Below, one piece after another: positions 33,750-42,594 of a stretch of 52,903 nucleotides of DNA. The stretch lies in assembly GCF_009379765.1 (NCBI RefSeq), contig NZ_WHTD01000041.1, positions 1-52,903 of the forward strand, given 5' to 3'. The notes beneath the pieces were generated by a model that worked only from the letters and a program-made list of their open reading frames with translations, was not told the origin of the DNA and searched no databases. How positions within the stretch are numbered: the stretch's first letter is position 1; each line of letters begins with the position of its first letter. Made by a program: the position numbers and the translations under genes. This DNA comes from Actinophytocola sp. (GTDB lineage Bacteria > Actinomycetota > Actinomycetes > Mycobacteriales > Pseudonocardiaceae).

Positions 33750-33924
33750 TGGGCAGGCCTCCGGTAGGGGGTTCGAAACCTGCCGGAGCCTAGGTCGGCG
33801 AAGTGGCCGAAGATGATCGTGGAGATGTACGTGACGCGATTGTTAAGGGTTTCGGCGACGGTTGGTGACCAGGCGATATGCCCTGGTAACCGGACCCGCC
33901 GAACGGAGCAGTCGTTTCCGCCGA

Positions 33925-33983
33925 ACCCGCGAGTCCAACCCCCAGAACCCGCGAGTCCAACGCTCGGGACCCGCGAGTCCAAC
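33925..33983 (-). repeat. 22-bp dispersed repeat, three units, minus orientation
   Basis: ACCCGCGAGTCCAAC, the complement of the plus-orientation core, is found at 33925-33939, 33947-33961 and 33969-33983, again exactly 22 bp apart. The cluster lies downstream of the minus-strand NTF2-like gene and upstream of the nuclease. Confidence 0.9.
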
Positions 33984-34025
33984 GCTCGTGGACGTAGGAG
34001 CATCTCGCCGGTTCTCGGCGGGGAC

Positions 34026-34406
34026 CTACCCGGCAAGCACCGACGTGTTCTGGCAGGCCACCAGCAGCCAGCGGCCGTCCTCCTCGGACATCACGAACAT
34101 CGGGGTGCCCTCGCTCCGCTCACCCGCGGTCGTGACCACCTGACGTACCTTCACCGCCGCCACGTCCGGGCGGATGAACAGCGCGTGCACCACCTCGTAG
34201 GTGGCCGTCGTGTCCTTCATCGCGCCCGGGAGCACCTGCCGGGTGAACGCCGCGATCTCCGCGCGGCCGGTCAGCAGGCGGCCGTGGCCTGTCGTCCAGA
34301 TCGCGTCCTCGCGGAACAGGGCCACGAAGGCGTCCACCTGCTCGTTCTGCTGGGTGTGCGCCAGCGCGGCGACCACCCGCTCGATGTCCGGGTGCTCCGT
34401 GTCCAT
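34026..34406 (-). CDS. SgcJ/EcaC-type NTF2-like protein
   Basis: A 126-residue cone-shaped NTF2-like fold protein: ALAHTQQNEQVDAFVALFRE, AIWTTGHGRLLTGRAEIAAF, then VVHALFIRPDVAAVKVRQVV and DGRWLLVACQNTSV. Members annotated SgcJ/EcaC occur in natural-product pathways but also as stand-alone enzymes of unknown function. ATG at 34406. No biosynthetic partner is adjacent. Confidence 0.85.
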   Translation of the reverse strand: MDTEHPDIERVVAALAHTQQNEQVDAFVALFREDAIWTTGHGRLLTGRAEIAAFTRQVLPGAMKDTTATYEVVHALFIRPDVAAVKVRQVVTTAGERSEGTPMFVMSEEDGRWLLVACQNTSVLAG

Positions 34407-34499
34407 GTGCGCCAGCGTGCGACCTCCACCAAACCTGAGGTCAAGCCGGCGCTCCGCGACCGGGATGTATCAGCGCTCGCCCCGACGCCTCTGCGGGGC

Positions 34500-35159
34500 A
34501 TGCGAATCACTCGGAAGGTCCCATGGTGGGCCGCCCTGATGGGCCTGCTCGCCATCACGTTGTCGGGCTGCGACCAGCTCGGCGGGGGCGTCACGGCGGG
34601 AGGGGTCGAGCCGACGGCCGTCGCCGGTGGCGGTGGCGGCAGTAGCGGCAGTAGCGGTGGCGGGGCCGGCGGCTGCGGCTCGCCCGGGGAGAACGTGCGG
34701 CAGCGGCTGCCGGTGCTCGACGGCTCGATCGAGGTCGTCTCCAGGAACCCGTGCGCGCCGTTCAGCGGACTCGCCGGCGATGTCGGGGACCTCATCCCGG
34801 AGCCGGATCGGGCTTCCGCCACGGCGAAGGACTTCGTCCACAAGGTCGGTCGGGTGGCCGGCCAGGTCGCCGCCGCGGCCGACCTGGTCGACTGCCTGTA
34901 CCGGGCCGACCAGCTGGCTGTCCAGATCTACCAGCACGTCGACGCGCGGTGGTCGGTCGGCGTCGTGGTGGTCGTCGGGATCAGCGCCGAGGCGGCCGTC
35001 GACGCCGCGTCGTGCTACCTGTTCGACGAGCCGCAGCACGACCCCGGCGTCGACGAGCCGGCCTTCGAACCGTGTCTCGACGGCTCGACGGACGGCGAGT
35101 ACGCCGTCATCAAGGTCGGCTCGACGGCCGAGATGTGCGACGCCCTCCTCAGTGCCTAG
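34500..35159 (+). CDS. Gly/Ser-rich-linker lipoprotein
   Basis: A 219-residue predicted lipoprotein: MRITRKVPWWAALMGLLAI, lipobox LSGC, then a flexible Gly/Ser-rich linker (residues ~45-62) and a folded domain with six or more Cys residues (NPCAPFSG, LVDCLYRAD, AASCYLF, FEPCLDG, EMCDALL) and a hydrophobic Val-rich helix (SVGVVVVVGISAEAAVDAAS). No family is recognised. Its TAG stop falls inside the left end of the MITE-like element. Confidence 0.7.
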   Translation: MRITRKVPWWAALMGLLAITLSGCDQLGGGVTAGGVEPTAVAGGGGGSSGSSGGGAGGCGSPGENVRQRLPVLDGSIEVVSRNPCAPFSGLAGDVGDLIPEPDRASATAKDFVHKVGRVAGQVAAAADLVDCLYRADQLAVQIYQHVDARWSVGVVVVVGISAEAAVDAASCYLFDEPQHDPGVDEPAFEPCLDGSTDGEYAVIKVGSTAEMCDALLSA

Positions 35160-35321
35160 TGTCGCGTGACCCTGAAACCTTTACGCCGCTGCGGCCCGCG
35201 CGGCCCCTGGCGGCGTTGGAGAAAAGCCCAAGTACATCCAGTACGAGCGGCTTTCCTCCGTCTTGCCAGGAACCACGTTGATCCACAGCGGACGCAAAGG
35301 AACAGGATCACGCGACACTAG
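35156..35321. mobile_element. MITE-like 166-bp element with inverted ends
   Basis: CTAGTGTCGCGTGA (35156-35169) and TCACGCGACACTAG (35308-35321) are perfect 14-bp inverted repeats. With mismatches and a gap the similarity extends to about 35 bp per side (CCTTTACGCCGCTG inward on the left, CAGCGGACGCAAAGG on the right). CTAG at both outer edges could be a 4-bp target duplication. There is no room for a transposase. The left TAG ends the lipoprotein gene; the right CTA ends the sigma-factor gene on the other strand. Alternatively a large bidirectional terminator. Confidence 0.6.
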
Positions 35322-35893
35322 TTGGTGTGACAGTGGCGACCGTCGTGCAGCAGCAGGGCCGCGATCGAGGGAACGCGGCGGACCCGCGCCAGGCACCGTT
35401 GGCGGGTCGGCCCGATCGCGCCGATCGGCATGCCCAGGCTCGAGCTGATCTCCGCGTACGGCGTCGGCGGGTCGGAGAACAGCAGCGACAGCAGTTCCTT
35501 GTCCCGGTCCGGCAGGTGGGTGAGCGCGTCGCGCACGGCGGTGCGCTCCTCCTCCTCGACCAGCGAGGTCAGGAAGGCATCGGGCTCGACCCGGTCGACG
35601 TCCTCGTTCGGGATCTGGCGGCCCTTCTCCCGCAGCACCGCCAGGCACTCGCGCCGGCTCGTGGTCGCCAGCCAGCCGGGCAGCGCCTCCGGCTCCCGAA
35701 TCGTGCCCAGCGAGACCACCAGGCGCAGCCACACGTTCCCGGCGACGTCGTCGGCGTCCGAGCCGGCGAGGCGGTAACCACGGCACACCGAGAAAACCAG
35801 CGGAGAATACCGCCGCACGATTTCTCGCCACGCCGGTTCCGCACCACCCGAGGCCCTTTCCAGCAAACCTTTGACAGGCGATTCACACCGCAT
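35318..35893 (-). CDS. ECF-type RNA polymerase sigma factor
   Basis: A 191-residue sigma-70 family protein. Region 2 includes EPAWREIVRRYSPLVFSVCR and DADDVAGNVWLRLV; region 4 includes DALTHLPDRDKELLSLLFSD and PYAEISSSLGMPIGAIGPTRQRC (helix-turn-helix). GGGAG lies 8 bp before the ATG at 35893. No anti-sigma factor gene is adjacent. It is divergent from the AfsR-like regulator of the RiPP locus with a 147-bp gap, so a link in regulation is possible. Confidence 0.9.
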   Translation of the reverse strand: MRCESPVKGLLERASGGAEPAWREIVRRYSPLVFSVCRGYRLAGSDADDVAGNVWLRLVVSLGTIREPEALPGWLATTSRRECLAVLREKGRQIPNEDVDRVEPDAFLTSLVEEEERTAVRDALTHLPDRDKELLSLLFSDPPTPYAEISSSLGMPIGAIGPTRQRCLARVRRVPSIAALLLHDGRHCHTN

Positions 35894-36040
35894 TTCCGCA
35901 CTCCCTCTCGAGCACCCCTGCGCTCTTGCGGATTCACGATTTCGCCACGCCCTGCTCGCGGACCTTGCGGCAACCTTGCGGACGGGGCAGTCTCAATAAG
36001 TCCGTCGCTGGCAACGCGTCGACCACCGGGGGTCCGCTGG

Positions 36041-38821
36041 ATGGAGTTCCGGCTGTTCGGGGAGGTACAGCTGCGGGTCGGGGGCCGGTCGCTCGACATC
36101 GGAACCCCGCGGCAGCAGGCCGTGCTCGCCGCCCTTGCCGTGGACGCCGGCCGGCCCGTTCCGATCGAGACGCTCATCGACCGCGTGTGGGACGACGCGC
36201 CGCCGGTCGAGGCACGCAACGTCCTTTACTCCCACCTCAGCCGGATCCGCCGGCTGCTCGCGAGCGGCGGCGGGGCCCGGATCGTCCGGCGCAGCGCCGG
36301 CTACGTCCTCGACATCGACCCCGACCTGGTGGACCTGCACCGCTTCGCCCGCCTCGTCGAGCGGAGCAAGACCGCGGACACCGCGCTACGGGCCACCCTG
36401 CTCGACGAGGCACTGCGGATGTGGCGCGGCACGCCGCTCGCCGGCGTCCCGGGGGAGTGGGTCGCCCAGGTCAGAGCGGGCTGGCAGCGGCGCAGGCTCG
36501 ACGCGGCCGTCCGGTGGGCGCACGCCGAGCTGGAGCTGAGCCGGACCGACGCCGTGCTCGCCACGCTGCCCGACCTCGTCGCCGAGCACCCGTTGGCCGA
36601 GCCGCTCGAGGGCCTGCTCATGCGTGCCCTGCACGCCGCGGGCCGCGACGCCGAGGCGCTCGACCGCTACGCCGGCCTCCGGCAGCGACTCGCCGGCGAG
36701 CTCGGCACCGACCCCGGCCCCGAGCTCCGCGCCCTCCACACCGCACTCCTGCGTGGCGAGCTGCCGGCACCGGCGCCCGAGCGCGGGAGTCCACTCGCGA
36801 CACCGGCGCAGCTCCCGCCGGACGTGTACGGCTTCGCCGGCCGCGACGCCGAGCTGCGGCTGCTCCACGGCCTGGTCGAGACCGGCTCGAGCGCGGTCCG
36901 GATCGCCGCGGTGTCGGGCACCGCCGGGGTCGGCAAGACCTCGCTCGTCGTGCACTGGGCGCACCGGGTCCGCGACCGGTTCCCGGGTGGACAGCTCTAC
37001 GTGAACCTGCGCGGCTTCGACCCCACCGGCTCACCGGTCACCCCCGCCGAGGCGATGCGGACCTTCCTCGACGCGTTCGAGGTCCCGCTGCAGCGCATCC
37101 CGGCCGGCTTCGAGGCGCAGGTCGGCCTCTACCGCAGCCTGCTCGCGAACCGGCGCGTGCTGGTGGTGCTGGACAACGCGCGCGACGTCGAGCAGGTGCG
37201 CTCGCTGCTCCCCGGCGCGCCCGGCTGCCTGGTGGTCGTGACCAGCCGCACCCTGCTCTCCGGTCTCGTCGCCACCGGCGCCCGGCCGGTGACCGTCGAC
37301 CTGCTCGACCCCGGCGAGGCGCGGCAGCTGCTGGTCGGGCAGCTCGGCGCGGACCGGGTCGCCGCGGAGCCGGGCGCGGTGGACGAGATCGTCGAGCTGT
37401 GCGCGCGGCTGCCGCTGGCGCTGGCGGTCGTGGCCGCCCGGGCCGCCACCTACCCCACGTTCGCGCTCGCCGACCTGGCCCGCGAGCTGCGCGAGACCCG
37501 CGGCGGGCTGGACGAGTTCGCCGGCGCCGACCCCGCAACGGACCCGCGAGCCGTGTTCTCCTGGTCCTACCAGCAGCTCAGCGACGCTGCCGCGCGGCTG
37601 TTCCGGCTGCTCGGCCTGCACTCCGGGCCGGACCTCGGCACCCGAGCGGCGGCGAGCCTCGCCGGCCTGCCGGTGGCGAAGGCCCGCCCGCTGCTGGCCG
37701 AGCTCGCGAGGGCACACCTCGTCGCCGAGCACAGCCCCGGCCGCTACGCCTGCCACGACCTGCTGCGCGCCTACGCGTCCGAACTGGACCTCGCGCTCGA
37801 CACCGAGGCCGACCGTCGGGCGGCGACCCGGCGGATGCTCGGCCACTACGTCCACAGCGCCGACAACGCGGACCGCCTGCTCGACCCGCGCCGGGACGAG
37901 CCACCCACCCGGACCGCCGTACCGTCCGAAGTGGACCCGGAGCGGATGGCCGACTTCGGCGAGGCGTCGGCATGGTTCAACGCCGAGCACCGGGTCCTGG
38001 TCACCGCCGTCCACCAGGACATCGAGCTCGACGCCGAGGTCTGGGACCTGGTGTGGACGATGCGCCGTTTCCTTGCCCACCAAGGACACTGGCCGGACGA
38101 GGTCGACGTCCTCCACGTCGCGCTGGCCGCCGCCGAGCGGCTCGGCGACCCGGTGAAGCAGGCCTACGCGCATTGCTACCTCGGCTGCACCTACGTCTGG
38201 TTCGAACGGCACGACGATGCCCACCGCGAGCTGACGACCGCGCTGGAGCTGTACCGCGCGGGCGAGGACCTCGTCGGCCAGGCCTATGTCCAGTACTACC
38301 TCGCCTGGATGCTGGAGCGTCAGGACCGCAACGTCGAGGCGCTCGCGCACGCCGAGCAGGCGCTGGAGCTCTACCGCTTCGCCGGGCACGCGGTGGGCGA
38401 GGCGAAGAGCCTGAACGCGATCGGCTGGTTCCACGCCCTGCGCGGCGACCACCGGGCCGCCATCGGCTTCTGCGAGAAAGCCCTTGACCTGCAGACGAAA
38501 CTGGGCGACTCGGTCGCCGCGGGCTCGACCTGGCACAGCATCGGCTACGCGCACAACCACCTCGGCGACCACACCCGGGCGATCGCCTGCTACCAGGCCG
38601 CGTTCACCCTGTTCCACAACGCCGGCTACCGCTTCGGCGAGGCGCTGGTGCTGCGTTCCCTCGGTGAGTCCTATCGCGACACCGATGACCCCGAGGCGGC
38701 GCACATCGCCTGGCAGCAGGCCATCGAGATCTACGACCAGTTGGGCCACCCCGACGCCGACGACGCCCGCGCCAAGCTCGCGAGCCTGAACACCACCACA
38801 ACCCGAGAGGTGCCGCGATGA
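36041..38821 (+). CDS. AfsR/SARP-type regulator with NB-ARC and TPR domains
   Basis: A 926-residue regulator. OmpR-like winged helix at residues ~1-90 (MEFRLFGEVQLRVGGRSLDI, VEARNVLYSHLSRIRRLLA), bacterial transcriptional activation domain ~95-240, P-loop NTPase from ~285 (VSGTAGVGKTSLV, VLVVLDNARDVEQV, GCLVVVTSRT), and tetratricopeptide repeats to the end (YAHCYLGCTYVWFER ... SIGYAHNHLGDHTRAIACYQ). SARP activators switch on secondary-metabolite clusters. Its TGA overlaps the ATG of the candidate precursor gene (ATGA), tying it to the RiPP genes. Confidence 0.93.
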   Translation: MEFRLFGEVQLRVGGRSLDIGTPRQQAVLAALAVDAGRPVPIETLIDRVWDDAPPVEARNVLYSHLSRIRRLLASGGGARIVRRSAGYVLDIDPDLVDLHRFARLVERSKTADTALRATLLDEALRMWRGTPLAGVPGEWVAQVRAGWQRRRLDAAVRWAHAELELSRTDAVLATLPDLVAEHPLAEPLEGLLMRALHAAGRDAEALDRYAGLRQRLAGELGTDPGPELRALHTALLRGELPAPAPERGSPLATPAQLPPDVYGFAGRDAELRLLHGLVETGSSAVRIAAVSGTAGVGKTSLVVHWAHRVRDRFPGGQLYVNLRGFDPTGSPVTPAEAMRTFLDAFEVPLQRIPAGFEAQVGLYRSLLANRRVLVVLDNARDVEQVRSLLPGAPGCLVVVTSRTLLSGLVATGARPVTVDLLDPGEARQLLVGQLGADRVAAEPGAVDEIVELCARLPLALAVVAARAATYPTFALADLARELRETRGGLDEFAGADPATDPRAVFSWSYQQLSDAAARLFRLLGLHSGPDLGTRAAASLAGLPVAKARPLLAELARAHLVAEHSPGRYACHDLLRAYASELDLALDTEADRRAATRRMLGHYVHSADNADRLLDPRRDEPPTRTAVPSEVDPERMADFGEASAWFNAEHRVLVTAVHQDIELDAEVWDLVWTMRRFLAHQGHWPDEVDVLHVALAAAERLGDPVKQAYAHCYLGCTYVWFERHDDAHRELTTALELYRAGEDLVGQAYVQYYLAWMLERQDRNVEALAHAEQALELYRFAGHAVGEAKSLNAIGWFHALRGDHRAAIGFCEKALDLQTKLGDSVAAGSTWHSIGYAHNHLGDHTRAIACYQAAFTLFHNAGYRFGEALVLRSLGESYRDTDDPEAAHIAWQQAIEIYDQLGHPDADDARAKLASLNTTTTREVPR

Positions 38822-39162
38822 CCGACCAGACCATCACGCCGGAAGAGATCGACGAGCTGTTCGCCAAGCTCGACGCGTTGAACGAGGGCCTGTCCGAGCC
38901 GCAGAAAGCCTTGCTGGCGGCCATTCTCAAGGTCGCGGTGGAGGTGCAGGACGCGAGCGTGCCGGACCCGCGCTCGTTCAGCGAGCAGTTTGCGGCCGCG
39001 TTCAAGGCCGGGCAGGCGGACCGGGTCTTCGCGTACGCCCATTTCGCCCAGCCGCCGCAGCCGCACACCGACGCGATCATCCGTTCGCTGACGCCGTCCT
39101 CGGCCACACCCGCGGCGATCATCCGCTCCGGACCGGTCGACTCCGACACAGACACCGAGTGA
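38818..39162 (+). CDS. Candidate RiPP precursor peptide
   Basis: A 114-residue acidic protein. The N-terminal part looks like a helical leader (PEEIDELFAKLDALNEGL, SEPQKALLAAILKVAVEV), followed by FSEQFAAAF and HFAQPPQPHTD. The C-terminal 30 residues hold a duplicated segment: AIIRSLTPSSATP (86-98) and AIIRSGPVDSD (100-110), spaced by 14 residues, then TDTE. Position directly before a B12-type radical SAM peptide C-methyltransferase, overlap with the regulator and small size make it the likely substrate. It contains no Cys, so it would not be a thioether peptide. It could instead be an accessory protein; a precursor is the better guess. Confidence 0.6.
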   Translation: MTDQTITPEEIDELFAKLDALNEGLSEPQKALLAAILKVAVEVQDASVPDPRSFSEQFAAAFKAGQADRVFAYAHFAQPPQPHTDAIIRSLTPSSATPAAIIRSGPVDSDTDTE

Positions 39163-39172
39163 CCTGACCGCC

Positions 39173-40972
39173 ATGGCCGACCTGCGCACGGTCCTCGTGT
39201 CGATGCCGTTCATGAACGTGAACCGGCCGTCGATCCAGCTCGGGCTCCTCAAGGCGATCGGCGAGGCGCACGGCTTCGGGGTGCGCACGTTGCACGCCAA
39301 CCTGGACTTCGCGGCCCGGATCGGCCCGGACCGCTACCGGCTCCTCGCCGAGCACTACAGCCGGCTGGTCGGCGAGTGGCTGTTCTCGATCGAGGCGTTC
39401 GGCGACGCCGCGCCCGATCGGGAGGCCGGGCTGCTGGCCGAGTTCGGCGAGGAGCTCGGGGTCGTCGGGTCTCCCGACGATCTGCTTCGCATTCGGGAGC
39501 ACGACGTCCCGGAGTACCTCGACGGAATCGTCGACGGCTTTCCCTGGGACGGGACACAGGTCGTCGGCTTCAGCTCGACCTTTCAGCAGAACACCGCGTC
39601 GTTCGCGTTGGCGCGCCGGCTGAAGGAGCGGTATCCCGGCATCGTGACCGTGTTCGGCGGCGCCAACTTCGACGGCGAGATGGGCCGCGAGCTCGTGCGC
39701 ACGGTCGAGTGCGTCGACTTCGCGGTCATCGGCGAGGGCGACACCGCGTTTCCCCGCCTGCTGTCCGCGATCGCCGAGGGCACCGACCCCACCGGGACTC
39801 CCGGCGTAGCCACCCGGGAGACGGCGACCCCGCCGGAGCCGCCGAACGCCCGGCTCGACGACCTGCCCGCGCCCGACTACGCCGAGTACTTCGACCGCGC
39901 GGCGACCTTGGAGATCGACACCGACGACGTCTGGCTGCCGTTCGAGTCCGCCCGCGGCTGCTGGTGGGGCGCCAAGCACCACTGCACGTTCTGCGGCCTC
40001 AACGGGTCGACGATGGCCTTCCGCGCCAAGTCGCCGCGCCGGGTGCTCGACGAGCTGGCCGGGCAGGCACGGCGGTACGGGAACTTCCGCTTCGAGGCGG
40101 TGGACAACATCCTCGACCCGCGATACCTCACGGAGCTGTTCCCGACCCTCGCCGGCAGCGACTACCAGTTCTTCTACGAGGTCAAGGCGAACCTCACCCG
40201 GGCGCAGCTCCGGACGCTGGCCCGGGGTGGCGTGACGAGCCTGCAGCCCGGCCTGGAGTCGCTCAGCTCCACCGTCCTGCGGCTGATGGACAAGGGCGTC
40301 CGCGCGGCGCAGAACGTGAACCTGCTGCGGTGGGCGCGCTACTACGGGATCAGCGTCGCCTGGAACATCCTGTGGGGCTTCCCCGGCGAGACCGCGGAGG
40401 ACTACGCGGCACAAGCGGCGGCGGTCCCGCACCTCGTGCACCTGCAGCCACCGGGCAGCGCCAACCAGGTCTCGCTCGAGCGGTTCAGCCCGTTGTACGA
40501 CGAGCCGGACCGGTTCCGGCTGCCGCCGCCGCGACCCGAGGCGAGCCACCGGCACGTCTATCCATCCACTATGGACATCGGACGGGTCGCGTACTTCTTC
40601 GAGCACGAGCCCGCGCTGCCGCCGGCCGCGTACGCGCCGCTGCGCAAGGCGGTGGCGGAGTGGTCCCAGGCCTGGCGGTCGGACCCGCCACCCGCGCTCG
40701 TGTATCGGGCCGCGCCCGGCTTCCTGCGGATCTACGACGTGCGCCGGCCGGGCCACGAGGGGACCTACACCTTCCACGACACGCTCGCCGACATCTACCT
40801 CGCGTGCAGCGAGCGCCCGACGACGGCCAGGGCCGTGCACACCGCGATCGGCGCGGCCGCGCCGACCGCGGCGATCGAGGACGCGTTCGGCCAGTTCCAG
40901 GAGCGCGGCCTAATGTTCCTCGACGGCAACCTCGCGCTGGCCCTGGCGGTTCCGGCGACTCCCGGGCGGTAG
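39173..40972 (+). CDS. B12-dependent radical SAM C-methyltransferase (RiPP maturation type)
   Basis: A 599-residue enzyme. The N-terminal third is a cobalamin-binding fold (VLVSMPFMNVNRPSIQLGLL, later VTVFGGANFDGEMG and VIGEGDTAFPRLL). The radical SAM core has an unusual CX7CX2C cluster motif, Cys263-Cys271-Cys274 in RGCWWGAKHHCTFCGLNG, then SLQPGLESLS and VAWNILWGFPGET. This motif and order match the family of RiPP-maturation radical SAM C-methyltransferases, which add methyl groups to unactivated carbons of a precursor. It starts 10 bp after the candidate precursor gene. A C-terminal ~90-residue helical segment may bind the leader. Confidence 0.88.
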   Translation: MADLRTVLVSMPFMNVNRPSIQLGLLKAIGEAHGFGVRTLHANLDFAARIGPDRYRLLAEHYSRLVGEWLFSIEAFGDAAPDREAGLLAEFGEELGVVGSPDDLLRIREHDVPEYLDGIVDGFPWDGTQVVGFSSTFQQNTASFALARRLKERYPGIVTVFGGANFDGEMGRELVRTVECVDFAVIGEGDTAFPRLLSAIAEGTDPTGTPGVATRETATPPEPPNARLDDLPAPDYAEYFDRAATLEIDTDDVWLPFESARGCWWGAKHHCTFCGLNGSTMAFRAKSPRRVLDELAGQARRYGNFRFEAVDNILDPRYLTELFPTLAGSDYQFFYEVKANLTRAQLRTLARGGVTSLQPGLESLSSTVLRLMDKGVRAAQNVNLLRWARYYGISVAWNILWGFPGETAEDYAAQAAAVPHLVHLQPPGSANQVSLERFSPLYDEPDRFRLPPPRPEASHRHVYPSTMDIGRVAYFFEHEPALPPAAYAPLRKAVAEWSQAWRSDPPPALVYRAAPGFLRIYDVRRPGHEGTYTFHDTLADIYLACSERPTTARAVHTAIGAAAPTAAIEDAFGQFQERGLMFLDGNLALALAVPATPGR

Positions 40973-40988
40973 CCGGGCGGGCCGGCCG

Positions 40989-41771
40989 TCACACACAGGT
41001 GGCGGTGAAGAGCCATCCGGCGCTGCGTAGCCGGATGCCGTCCGGGTGCCGATGGTTCCGGAGCCCCTCGGCCAGCGCGTCGTGCATCCGGGTCCTGGTG
41101 GCATCGTCGACATCGAGGCCGGCCGCGCCCCAGCCGAGGATGAGGGTGGCGGCCTCGGCGGCGGTCCGGCCCGCGGCGATGCGGGTCTCGATCTTCTCGA
41201 TGCCGGTGTCGGTGAAGCCCGCGGCGGTCAGCACCTCGCGGATGCGGTCGGGATCGGCCAGCGAGGACAGGCCAGGGGCGCCGATCTCGTTGGTGCGGGG
41301 CGGCAGGTGGTCCGCCACTGCCGAGCCGAGCACCATCGCGAGGTCGTTCTCCCTCGGGTCGGCCGTGACGGCGCAGGCGAGCCGGCCGCCGGGCCGCAGC
41401 GCCGCGCCGATGTTGGCGAACGCGGCGACCGGGTCGGCGAAGAACATCGTGCCCATCCGGCTGATGGCGACGTCGAACTCCTTGGTGGGGAAAGGATGTA
41501 CCTGCGCGTCGCCCTGCTCGAACGTGATGTTGCGGATGTTCTCCGACCGGGCGGTCCGGCGGGCGTGCTCGAGCAGCGGCGCCGCGAGATCGTTGCCGAC
41601 CGCGTGGCCCTCGGGTGCGCGGCGCGGCGCTTCCATGGTGGTTCGGCCGTAGCCGCAACCGATGTCCAGCACGCGGTCGGTCGTCCCGATGGCGGCCGCG
41701 GCGAACAGCCGGTCGTCGTATCCGCCGCAGATCGTCTCGTAGACGGCCGCGTCGTGGGTCCTGTCGATCAT
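40989..41771 (-). CDS. Class I SAM-dependent methyltransferase
   Basis: A 260-residue enzyme with VLDIGCGYGRTT (motif I), EGHAVGNDLAAPLLEHA, FDVAISRMGTMFFADP and LRPGGRLACAV, a Methyltransf_25-like fold. It is convergent with the radical SAM gene and divergent from a TetR gene with a palindromic operator between, so it is probably a TetR-controlled gene rather than part of the RiPP operon. Substrate unknown. Confidence 0.88.
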   Translation of the reverse strand: MIDRTHDAAVYETICGGYDDRLFAAAAIGTTDRVLDIGCGYGRTTMEAPRRAPEGHAVGNDLAAPLLEHARRTARSENIRNITFEQGDAQVHPFPTKEFDVAISRMGTMFFADPVAAFANIGAALRPGGRLACAVTADPRENDLAMVLGSAVADHLPPRTNEIGAPGLSSLADPDRIREVLTAAGFTDTGIEKIETRIAAGRTAAEAATLILGWGAAGLDVDDATRTRMHDALAEGLRNHRHPDGIRLRSAGWLFTATCV

Positions 41772-41782
41772 GTGACTCCTTC

Positions 41783-41801
41783 ACTAGAGGACTACTCTAG
41801 T
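41783..41801. promoter_or_regulatory. TetR-type operator between methyltransferase and tetR
   Basis: ACTAGAG-GACTA-CTCTAGT is a 7-bp-arm palindrome 12 bp before the methyltransferase start and 25 bp before the tetR start, followed by AT-rich TTATATTACTAT that probably holds a -10 box. Likely binding site for the adjacent TetR protein. Confidence 0.6.
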
Positions 41802-41825
41802 TATATTACTATCACGGAGGTGACG

Positions 41826-42452
41826 ATGGCGGGCGGGAAGCGAGCGGCCAAGGCGGCGGCGACGCGGGCGCGGATGCTCGGCGCGGCACGCGCGCTGTTC
41901 GTCGGCGGCGGGTACGGGTCGACGTCGATGCAGGCGATCGCCGCGGAGGCGGGCGTGGCGGTGCAGACCTTGTACTACACGTTCGAGACGAAGCGGGCGA
42001 TCTTGACGGAGCTGCTCGACGTCGAGGTGGCCGGCGACGCCGCACCGGTGGCGACCCTGGACCGGCCGCAGGTGATGGAGGCGATGGCCGCGCCGCCCGC
42101 GGACCAGCTGCGCCGCATGGTCGCGATGACGGCACAGGTGCACGCCCGCGTCGTGCCGCTGCTGGAGGTGCTCCGCGCGGCGGCCGCGGTGGATCCCGGG
42201 GTCGCCGACCTGTGGCGCACGAACATCGCCCAGCGCCACACGGTCCAGGTCGCGTTCGCCGCCGCCCTGGCCGCGAAGGGCGCCCTGCGTCCCGGACTGA
42301 GCGCGGGACGGGCCGCCGACATCGCGCTGGCGGTCCTGTCCCCGGAGACCTACCACCTGCTGGTCCACGAACGCGCCTGGCCGCGGGCGGACTGGGCGGA
42401 CTGGGCCACCGACGCGCTGACCCGCCAGCTCATCGCCGAGATCGATGGCTGA
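41826..42452 (+). CDS. TetR-family transcriptional regulator
   Basis: A 208-residue repressor. Helix-turn-helix in RMLGAARALFVGGGYGSTSM and QAIAAEAGVAVQTLYYTFET; helical C-terminal ligand domain. GGAGGTGACG precedes the ATG. Divergent to the methyltransferase and likely its repressor and its own. Confidence 0.92.
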   Translation: MAGGKRAAKAAATRARMLGAARALFVGGGYGSTSMQAIAAEAGVAVQTLYYTFETKRAILTELLDVEVAGDAAPVATLDRPQVMEAMAAPPADQLRRMVAMTAQVHARVVPLLEVLRAAAAVDPGVADLWRTNIAQRHTVQVAFAAALAAKGALRPGLSAGRAADIALAVLSPETYHLLVHERAWPRADWADWATDALTRQLIAEIDG

Positions 42453-42531
42453 AGCATCACTCCAGCCGTTCATGCCGTACGGGTGGCCGCCGCCACTGGG
42501 TACGACCGCGGTTGCAAGCAAGATCGGCGGC

Positions 42532-42577
42532 TTGACGCAACCGGCTGGTTGCCTTAATGTGGCAACCGATTGATTGC
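42532..42577 (+). promoter_or_regulatory. Promoter with two palindromic operators for the AHSA1-ArsR-DUF899 operon
   Basis: TTGACG (42532-42537) and TAATGT (42555-42560) are 17 bp apart. GCAACC-GGCT-GGTTGC (42537-42552) fills the spacer, and a near copy GCAACC-GATT-GATTGC (42562-42577) lies across the start site, 25 bp away. Binding to either would block RNA polymerase. The ArsR-type repressor in this operon is the natural candidate. Confidence 0.7.
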
Positions 42578-42594
42578 TACTGGAGGAGGTTGGA

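Noticed and set aside
35181..35831. Peptide encoded inside the MITE-like element
   Set aside because: Readable frames exist on both strands but without start, ribosome site or recognisable sequence.
40989..42452. Methyltransferase and TetR as part of the RiPP operon
   Set aside because: They are convergent or divergent to the radical SAM gene and share their own operator; proximity alone is weak evidence.
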